Of a stretch of DNA of 64,000 nt, positions 55,927 through 64,000 are shown one piece after another. The position numbers were made by a program, and so were the translations under genes. Origin of the DNA: Ailanthus altissimus (taxonomy: Eukaryota > Streptophyta > Magnoliopsida > Sapindales > Simaroubaceae); NCBI GenBank assembly GCA_946807835.1, contig OX327691.1, forward strand, positions 3,050,188-3,114,187. Direction: 5' to 3'. The notes under the pieces are model-generated. The model searched no databases and had not been told where the DNA came from. It worked only from the letters and a program-made list of their open reading frames with translations. The number at the start of each line of letters is the position of its first letter. Position 1 is the stretch's first letter.

Positions 55927-57299
55927 TGATGTGTGGTGAATTAATAGCTAAGCGCAAGTGCACATTATCGTATCAAGTAATATAGGAATGAAGTCCAAGT
56001 ATCATTCCATGACTTATTTAATCTTATTTATTTCAATCAAGTATTAAAATTAATCATTCTTTAACTTTTATCCATATAAATCAAAAGATAAATTTATCTA
56101 ATTAACATAATTCTACCAAATTAAACCTAATCTTAATCAAAAAGCAAGCAAGGGTTTAAATTCACCAATAAAAAAGAATCTAGGGTTTCAACTTATCCCT
56201 TAATATTTCATTGAACTTATTAATCTCTTAGTTAATCTCTCAATAAAAATTGTTGGCTAAACTCTAATCTTGTTATAAGTCTCTATCGATGGTCAAATAA
56301 CTATATTACACCTCTAACAATTACCTGTATGTCTATAATAATCTAAATAAAATTCAACTCACTAAGAACAAACCTAATCCTGCCATACATGTCATCTATG
56401 TATATATCTATCCTACATTGAACTCATAGTTGTCACCCTATGATCATGCATCAAACTATCCTAGACTAAACACATAAATTCCTCTTCCAACTCCATTAAG
56501 GTTCTTGAACAATCAATAAATTGCTCATATATAATGAAAGCATTAAACACAAGATAGAATGAATTAATTTAATCTATTAAGTTTATAAACTAAGAGAGTT
56601 AATAAAATTTAACTATATATTAGGTTCAAAATTCTAACCCTAGATTAAAATAATTTAACTCATAATGAATTTAAGAGTATCAAGGTAAATAATTAAAGAC
56701 ATTATGAAGATCATAACGATAAGAGAAGATAAGAAACTAAAGAGCCCGAGATTGCTCCGCTTTCTTGATTGATAGTCTTGATCTTTAATCTTTAATTCTT
56801 TGCTTTTATCTCTTTCTTTTATGATGTGTTTCTATTTGCCTTAATTTGCCTATAATATTATCTATGTTTGGCTATGAAAAAAGGGTATTTTTATAGCCCT
56901 TCTTAACCCTAAGGACGTGGGGGGCTTTGAATCCAAGTCATATTCGAAGAGTCTTGAGATAGGGTTTCTTTAGTCACTGGGTGTCGTAGTATGGGTGGTA
57001 GGCACCACAATGCCGAGACCTAGAAAAGGTCAGGGTTGGATCACTAGCTAGATGTCGTGACATTAAATGGTGGGCGTTGCAGTGCTGACATTTCTACTTT
57101 GAGCACTGCAGCACTAGCCTTGGTTTCTCTAAATCTTTATTTTTCTTCGTTTCACACTTGATTCTTCTAGTATCTTCACGTTGTGGGTGGTAAACCTATA
57201 TGTAAGCAAAAATTTCAAATAAATAGTCAAATACTCTTAATTTTGAGCAAAATCTAAGTCCGAGATAATAAAGATAATAGTTTATATATGCTCCTATTA
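55927..57299 (-). mobile_element. 5' LTR, family B
   Basis: 1,373 bp from TGATGTGTGGTGAATT to GCTCCTATTA (terminal TCA mutated to TTA). Homologous to 24526-25740 in reverse and to 44351-45723. It contains a G/C-richer patch with GCAGTGC/GCACTGC repeats (57060-57120). Confidence 0.8.
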
Positions 57300-58900
57300 C
57301 CTCTTTCTCTGGGGGGGTCTTCCATAGAGTACTATTGCATAGTGCTGATTGACTGCCATTTTCAGGGACAATGCTTCCATATAGTATTGAACTAGTTCAT
57401 TTGCTATCTATGGTCATTTTATAATCGTCAAGCTTGCATTTCATCTATACCCTCTTGGTCATCTTCCTCTTGGCATTTTCTTTGTCTTTCTGACACTGGA
57501 ATTGCATCTATACAATCTATGAATTGCATTTAATATCTTTATTCCTATTTCCTCTATGGTTGCGACCTTTGCCGCAGCTAGTTTGAGGTCCTTCTTAGTT
57601 TCAACTGTTATGGTCTTCTTAGGCTTTACTACTAGCAGACACTCGACTAGATAATCATTCCTCATAAAGGTATATATTTTCCCTTTCAATGATTTTCACA
57701 AGTGATGTAATGTTCCTTTTCATCATAGAATGGACAGTGTTTAGTTTGGTCTTTCCAATCTTTTGGGATCTTGATCGGGTTTTGCTTTCTAAAATTTTTG
57801 AAATCCTTATACTTTTATTTAATTTTCTCAGCAAGTGTATTTATAAGAATCAAAGGCTCAAATATTCTCTGTAATTTATCTCCTCCATCTCTTTCAGTGG
57901 TGGAAGGTCACTTCCCAAATTCTTACTTCTCAGAGGTGGTTCCTTCCTTCCAAGTTATCATTATAGAAGCCTCTTTAACCATTGCAGCTTCATCCTCTTC
58001 CTTTATTATCCATTGTTTTGACTTCTGATTGATTAATTCAAAAGAAACAAAGTTCTTTCTAATGAGATATCGGTAGTAAGGAATAGATGTCCTTACTGCC
58101 TTCCTATATGCCTGCACTATTATCTCCTTGTCATAGCTTTTTAACTCATTAAGTTCTTTATCAACCTTTTTAAAAAGCTCTTTATGGACTGATTTTCTCC
58201 TTGTTTTATGGAAAATAAATCTGAAGCTTTATTTTTATTCTTCTTATTCTGCATGTACTATGTGATGAACTAGGTAGTCAATTTATCAAAAGAGGAAATT
58301 GAGTTTTCCTCCAGTCGTCAAAACCATGCTTGAGTTGGTCATTTCAAGCTAAAAAGGAAGGGAAATTCATTTTGAGGGATCATCTATCAAATGAATTATC
58401 ATCTTTACATTAAAGTGGGATAAGTGTTCCTCTAAATCCTTAGTTCTATTGTACATCTGGAAGTTAGGTACGACAAACTTTTAGAGCCTCTCTGCTCTCT
58501 TTATAGCTTTTATGAATGGATCTTGATTCACTTCTAAGCCAAAGACATCGCATCTTTAGTGGTTCTATCCTTTCCAACCTTCTAATACAAGTCACTGACC
58601 TCCTTCATGATTATCATGTATATGTCTTGATCTTCATTCATCTTCCTTGTCATTTCTATGGCTTCTTTTCTTTCTCTCTTCTTTATAGCTTTCTCGTGCT
58701 AGTTTTGCTTCTGTCTATCGCAGTAGAGAGGGACTTTTTTAAGATTTTTGAACTCCTTGTATCCATCCATAATTACCAGTCTACCTTTTAACTTCTAATC
58801 TCCTTCTCGGTCTCCTCTAGCTGCTTTAAAATCATAGTTAATATCTCTGCCATACCAGCGAGGACCTCGCTTCCTAAAGTAATTATGTTCTTATTGTGTA
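57300..58900 (-). pseudogene. Tat-type gypsy gag
   Basis: From right to left on the minus strand: DPFIKAIKRAERL and FVVPNFQMYNRTKDLEEHLS, HFNVKMIIHL (58390-58540), the equivalents of NPFT..I..A and K.P....Y.GT.DP..HL. Then ISYYRYLIRKNFVSFELI-like and SKQWIIKEEDEAAMVKEAS (57923-58117). A nucleocapsid-like segment leads into KGKIYTFMRNDYLVECLL and ILNAIHRLYRCNSSVRKTKK (57459-57689). There are multiple stops. It may be the gag of the same element whose pol lies at 46440-49205. Confidence 0.6.
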
Positions 58901-59011
58901 GACCTCTATTTTTGTTGTTGTCTAGAAGCCTTGAGTTGTAAGAATTTGTGTGGTTTGTCATGTTTGGTTTATAATCTTAGTGCTAGAAATGTCTACTTTT
59001 TATTTTGAACT

Positions 59012-59029
59012 TTCTAACAAATGACGCCA
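59012..59029 (-). other. Primer-site-like sequence of the Tat gag element
   Basis: The reverse complement, TGGCGTCATTTGTTAGAA, resembles TGGCGCCGTCTGTGGGAA. It lies upstream of the gag, as expected. The LTR that should follow is replaced by, or is, the R1 repeat starting at 59073. Confidence 0.45.
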
Positions 59030-59072
59030 CTGAATTTTGCAGGTTTGGAACCTCTGTGTCAATGACCATCTT

Positions 59073-61518
59073 TGTGGGAATTTGTGCTTACATGCCATCT
59101 CATTAAGTATAAATATTTAATGATAGTATTTATACAATTATCATTTCTAATAAAATTATTAATATTATTTATAATAAATGGTAAGATGCTTGTAACGTTT
59201 TAGACATTGTATGATTTGAAGGAGTTCAGATATGGTCTAAAGGAGTTTAGATCAGTGCTAAGAGTTAGCAATGCTAATAGTTAAAAGTACTAAGAGTTAG
59301 CGAAATCTAAACAGTTAGAGCCTTGTCTGAAATGGGACAATGACCTGAGAATATATTTATAATGACCTAGCTGCAAAAAGGTACTGATAGTGCTAAGAAA
59401 TATCATTATGCAAGTGTATTCTCAAACATAATGTTCCTAATCTAATTTTATTGATGTAGATCTATCGATGGAACCCATTAATAAAGATTAATGTATGTCT
59501 ATATCTGGATGGTCCAGATAGTTAATCTTAGCGAACTATGAGCTTAGTGGAAGCTCGTATAGACATATAGGTATTCAGTGAGAATTGAATATTGAACAAA
59601 CTCACAAAGACCTCCAATAGACATCTCATAAAGTCGTCAATAAAAAGTCTTCCGAGTTGAGTAGTGTTTGTGGTCCTTTGACCTGAGCGCCACAGTAGGC
59701 TTGTAAGTGATCCACCATACTTTAGTTCCACACATGTCAAAGACCTTTTATGGTCTGACCGTTGTGTGTCTTGGGTATGGTCCGATGCTCATGGAGTCCG
59801 GTGTGCTTAGATATAGGATTCATCAGCTCATATGAGTGGGTTGTATATCATGATGCTCCAAGATTGTATTTCAGAAAGTCTTGTGGCTACAAGCATAAAT
59901 CTCAAAAAATATATTCTGAATGGATAAACAATATCACAAACGTTTTTGTGGATATTGTTTAAGGAAATATAAATCTGGAGACAAGTTGATGGTTGAGCAA
60001 ATAGAGATTTGACGATGATGATCTATATCTCTGCTCTTCCAGGATATAAATTATGGAAGAATTATACAAATATGCAATAACCTCAACTTGCATGGTCTAA
60101 CGCGCTAATTTACAATATCTATAACGTGTGTGTAGGGCATCGTTCACGAACGTATAGAGAAACTTCATATGACAAATCAAGTGTGGACCTAGAGAGTCTC
60201 ACAATATGAAGTCTACTCGTTGAGCAATAGGGTAGCAGACTGGATTGAATAATTCGATCTAATAAATTCCAACAAAATAAAATAATTATTTCGGGGTCGC
60301 TCGGGATGTGCATTTGTCAAGACTTAATTGTTAAGTACATCATTTAATTAATTAACAAGAGTTATTAATTAATAAGATGTTGACAAGTGCCACAATTTGA
60401 TCCATGATTTAATTTTACTTTAGTTTTATCATTTAACCTTAGTAGTAAAAACTAATAAGGTAAAAAGTAATTATTCAAAAAAAATTGAATAATTAAATTA
60501 GATATTATTAGATAATATGATAATATATTAATTATGACCATTGTATTTTAATATAATGAGAGGCCTAGATGTTGGTCATTTATTTACCTAATATGATTAA
60601 AATAATTATATTTGTTAGGTAATAATTTATTTAGGTGGCCATTATTCTAGTGCTTAATAAATTAATCCTAAGTGGGAGACCAACAATTAAATTGGTAGAG
60701 TACTTATTTTCGTTTTATCAAAAAGTATTAAATAACAAAAATAAAATTTGGCTAACAATTGAATATATTATTGTAACAAATTGATACAAAATAATTGAAT
60801 GAATTCATTCAATTTAGAAGTGCAAAAATCGGCCAAGGCATAGAGAGGTAAGAAAAAAATTTGTTTTTACTCTTTCAAGTGTTGAAAAACATGAAAAACC
60901 TTTTTTCTTCTTCTTCTCTCATGGATGGCTCAAAATGAATGAAAAGAAAATGGAGAAAAGATAATTATTTTAGACAAGAGTTGTTCAAAATAATTATCCT
61001 ATCGAAATTGTTTCTAAGAATTATACAAGAGTTGTATGTAAAATATTTCTAATTAATACAATAGCTGTATGTAAAATATTTTTAATTAATACAAGAGTTT
61101 AATGTAAAATATTTATTATCTCCATTTAAGAAACAAAATTGTATTCAAAGAGTTTGAATACATGTTGCTGGAAATTCTAAAAACTAAGCTACCATTCTAG
61201 CTCTATAATCTCATCAAACTATTATGGACTAGAATTGTTCAACAATTCACTTCAAGGTGAGCTCTTCAATTAGATTATTGGAGGACTTGAAGATTTTGTA
61301 AAGCTACTTTCATTAGGTAAGTGTTCTTTACATTTTAATTTTATGTACACAATTGTTCATCATGTATAAGTTATTGTATACTAGTTATACTTAATCATAT
61401 ATGTGATATATGTCGTTAAATTCGTTAAATTATGTGTATATGTTAACATGCTTTCGCTGCGTGTAGTAATTTTTAAAATTACGTATACACTCGTATGTCA
61501 CACACTCAATTCCCAACA
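59073..61518 (+). mobile_element. R1 repeat, full-length copy
   Basis: It runs from TGTGGGAATTTGTG to CAATTCCCAACA (2,446 bp) and matches 12109-14501 in reverse. Shared blocks are CATTGTATGATTTGAAGGAG, GTCCTTTGACC..GGCTTGTAAGTGATC (59690-59715) and GTGTGTAGGGCATCGTTCACG. Flanks ATCTT and AATTT are not a clean duplication. The ends form an 8-bp inverted repeat TGTTGGGA/TCCCAACA, as in LTRs. Confidence 0.75.
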
Positions 61519-61945
61519 AATTTTTCCTTGCTTACTCCTTGAAACAATGGGAATGTACTATTTTTCTGCAAGAAAAAACACTTTAATGCTTAAGTAGCAT
61601 TTATCTTAGAAAGATGGTGTTTTGCATGAAGAGTATTTGCAAAGATAAGTAAAATGTATGTTGTATAATAAGAATTAAATAATTGATGATGATCAAATCA
61701 TTGAATTTTATAATGCGTGAATTTTAATCTTATTCAAAGTATGCATAAACATCCACATTTAATTAATCCGAATTAATAAGGATTAAATCTGATATTAATT
61801 TATCAATCAAAAAGAAGGATTTAAGTAGGACCCTTCCATTCGTGAAAAAATCATCTTCATACAAAACAACAATTAATCAAGAAAAGTTCAATTAGAACAA
61901 TAAGTTTAATTTGTTTCCACCTCGTTATAACTTACACGATTCGCT
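61519..61945. other. Unassigned AT-rich sequence
   Basis: No frame or repeat recognised between the R1 and R2 copies. Confidence 0.4.
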
Positions 61946-64000
61946 TGTAATATCTAATCCCTATTAGTAGTGTAGGTGCCTCGATTTTGGATAAAGCGAT
62001 AAAGACATCGTAGGGTTGTCCAATTTTAACCCTCTTAAAAATATTTGTTTATGGTGCGCATGAGAGGTATTAGACCAAAATTGGTAATTTCACAGTCGAT
62101 CAGAGAGTCGAACGATCATGGAATATTTTTAAAAAAATTTTATTGGCTTGGAAAAGGAAATTTCAATATAACATATGGATTTCCATATGTGTTATGCATA
62201 GAACAAGCCTTTGTTAAGAAACACAATCCATATGTTAGAAAATGGACCAATTAGAGACAAGTTGATGGATTGCTAAGTTGGAAGTCTAGTTGGTTCCTTT
62301 GACTATTCTAACTAAATAGTTAAAAAGGAACCAATTAAATACTTCCATTTTTAACTAGTGGTAATTTAAAATTTTAGAATTAGTTGAGGGGCAAATTGGA
62401 CTTTGGGAGAGCACTATATAAGGATGAATTGTCTAAAAATTTGGCTAAGTTAAAAGCATAATATGTTAGAGCAAAAAAGGTGGTTTTTGGCCATGAGAGG
62501 GAGATACGGGTACAATGAAATTCATTGCTTTTTTCATGAGTTTTCATGCTTGATCAAGTTAAAATCAAGCTAAATACAAGTTACTAAGATCAATTGAAGC
62601 TTGTACTAGTGAAAACCTAAGGAAAATAGTTAAAAAAAACCTTATTTAGTGATGGTGGTTTATGATTTTTCAAGATCACTTCAATTAATATCTTTGTGTG
62701 AATTCTTGAATTAGATTGAGTTGAATTGAAGTGCAGAGCTCAAAGGAGACACCAAACTAAAGGAATTAGTAAGGTAAAAATTAGGGTTTGGTTTGATCTT
62801 GTTGTAGGAACTTCAATTGAATGTTATTACGGCATTAGAATTAAATTGGCATAATTTAAATGTCATTGGAACAAGAAATTGAGAAAAGAATTGTGTTGGG
62901 TAAGAAAGAGAATTCGGCCACTTTAGGGATTTTAGGGTTTGAGTTGTGTTTTGGTTCAATTGTTGTATACAAATGATTCATTGTGTTAATTAAATGTATA
63001 TGGGTGATGAAAAATCCAAAAATGAAGAAAAAGTGACATAATTATCCATTCTTGGTAAGATGAAGGGCAATTATGTCCAACTAATTTTATAGGGTGTTAA
63101 GAAATATTTATGGCGTCGGATGATGAATTAAACAAGATTGAATGACAAAATCAAAAAGTGGAATCCATCCGGGCTTTGTAAGCCAATTAGGGCACTTATT
63201 AGTTTAAGTGGAATTTTAACATTTGTAAAGGTTCTAAATGTCATTTATGATGTGTAGGTGAAGAAAATTGAAAGCGGTAAAAGAAGGAAAATTTTTGGAG
63301 AAGAATTAAGTTTGGAATGGTTGGTGAGTAAAAATCTGTAATGGTTTATTTTTCGTTTAATATGTTTCTACATATTGAAATTGTATATTTTATCTGATTT
63401 TTAATGCATAAGCATGATTTACGGTTTTAGTATACAATTATAATTATGTATTTCTTTTTTCAGTTTAAGAAATAATTTTAAAGTTATTAAATTAATTTCA
63501 AAGGCTATGGTACCCTCAGATTTACGGTGTGGTGATAGTTTAAGACCCGACTGGTATATCCCGTACACATGGGCAAGTATTAAGGGCTGAGTCACTAACT
63601 CTAGGAAGTCGGGTTGTCGAGTCATGTGAGTTACTCTATGTATATGGGGTAATGTCTTGCTATATGTAGGCGATGTAGGATTCTGCTGCATAGGCAGTGA
63701 GATGTCTTTAGATGTCACAGTGGGTGTTGTTAGTTTAGATGCCTTGTGACCTACTCACATTGGACAGTGCTAGTTTAGTCACTGTGTAAGTATAGAGCTT
63801 TAGGATTACCATTGGTGCAATTTAGAAAGAAAATAGTCAGGCGAGATTTTTAATAGTTTTTGAGTTGCTGAACGCATATCATGTATTTATATATGTACAT
63901 GTTAGTTATTATGTTTACAGATTCTGGAAATTGTTTACAGATATTATTAATAAAAACCGTTCGGCAAGATTTTATTAGTATATGACTTTAAAAACTATTT
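61946..64000 (+). mobile_element. R2 LTR, third copy, running off the window
   Basis: It starts TGTAATATCTAATCCC and is the reverse complement of the R2 end at 52271. TATATAAGG at 62415-62423 gives the sense direction. The block around CCCGTACACATGGGC (63559) matches GCCCATGTGCACGGG at 50632 in the long copy. The end should fall about 0.7 kb beyond the window, so it cannot be said whether it is solo or part of a full element. Confidence 0.85.

Noticed and set aside
57459..57689. Host nuclear protein with a basic C-terminus
   Set aside because: The segment matches the post-nucleocapsid part of Tat gag (ILNAIHRLYRCNSSVRKTKK) and follows the capsid remnant in order.

Overview
The window is plant nuclear DNA, almost certainly from a eudicot: AT-rich, with no intact host gene recognised. 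It is a graveyard of nested, decayed LTR retrotransposons plus a degenerate rDNA piece with plant-type 18S, ITS1 and 5.8S. Nearly every coding stretch is a gypsy (Ty3) gag, protease, reverse transcriptase (RT), RNase H or integrase (IN) fragment with stops and frameshifts. All assignments come from reading motifs and comparing repeats within the window by eye; no database search was possible.

Repeat families, named here for this window only. Family A: an Athila/Tat-lineage gypsy element with ~1.56-kb LTRs and a tRNA-Asp primer-binding site. Family B: a second Athila-type family with ~1.4-1.6-kb LTRs starting TGATA. Tat: a gypsy family with a TTGGCGCC-like primer site. R1: a ~2.4-kb TGTTGGGA...TCCCAACA LTR-like repeat of unknown class. 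R2: a ~2.77-kb LTR starting TGTAATATC and ending TGTCA.

Layout. 1-1.7 kb: decayed Tat-type gag (+). 1.77-3.0 kb: 18S-ITS1-5.8S pseudogene. 3.0-8.27 kb: minus-strand Tat element (IN tail, gag, primer site, 5' LTR) split by a family A solo LTR. 8.27-11.06 kb: family B 3' noncoding region and LTR. 11.26-14.5 kb: R1 copies. 14.5-22.9 kb: family A element 1 (-), truncated at both ends. 22.9-26.1 kb: R1 containing a family B fragment. 26.1-29.07 kb: Tat pol (+) and an LTR in the opposite orientation. 30.06-30.78 kb: hAT-like MITE. 31.39-43.60 kb: complete family A element 2 (-) with a perfect 5-bp target duplication, sitting inside an R1 copy that is also split by a family B solo LTR (44.35-45.72 kb). 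46.4-49.2 kb: Tat pol (-) split by a short R2 solo LTR. 49.5-52.27 kb: long R2 solo LTR inside a copia-like fragment. 52.75-57.3 kb: family B gag-protease element (-). 57.3-59.0 kb: Tat gag (-). 59.07-61.5 kb: R1. 61.95 kb to end: a third R2 LTR.

Main discovery candidate: both family A elements carry extra coding sequence between the end of pol and the 3' LTR. One cassette is an intronless LOG gene (cytokinin riboside 5'-monophosphate phosphoribohydrolase). Element 2 holds a full-length 215-codon reading frame with only two in-frame stops; element 1 holds the first ~89 codons. Both have a TATA-like box at exactly the same distance upstream. Next to it is a second conserved reading frame of ~205 codons that I do not recognise (ORF-X). 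The shared position implies that a retrotransposon captured a host cytokinin-activation gene before amplifying. Both copies seen here look inactive.
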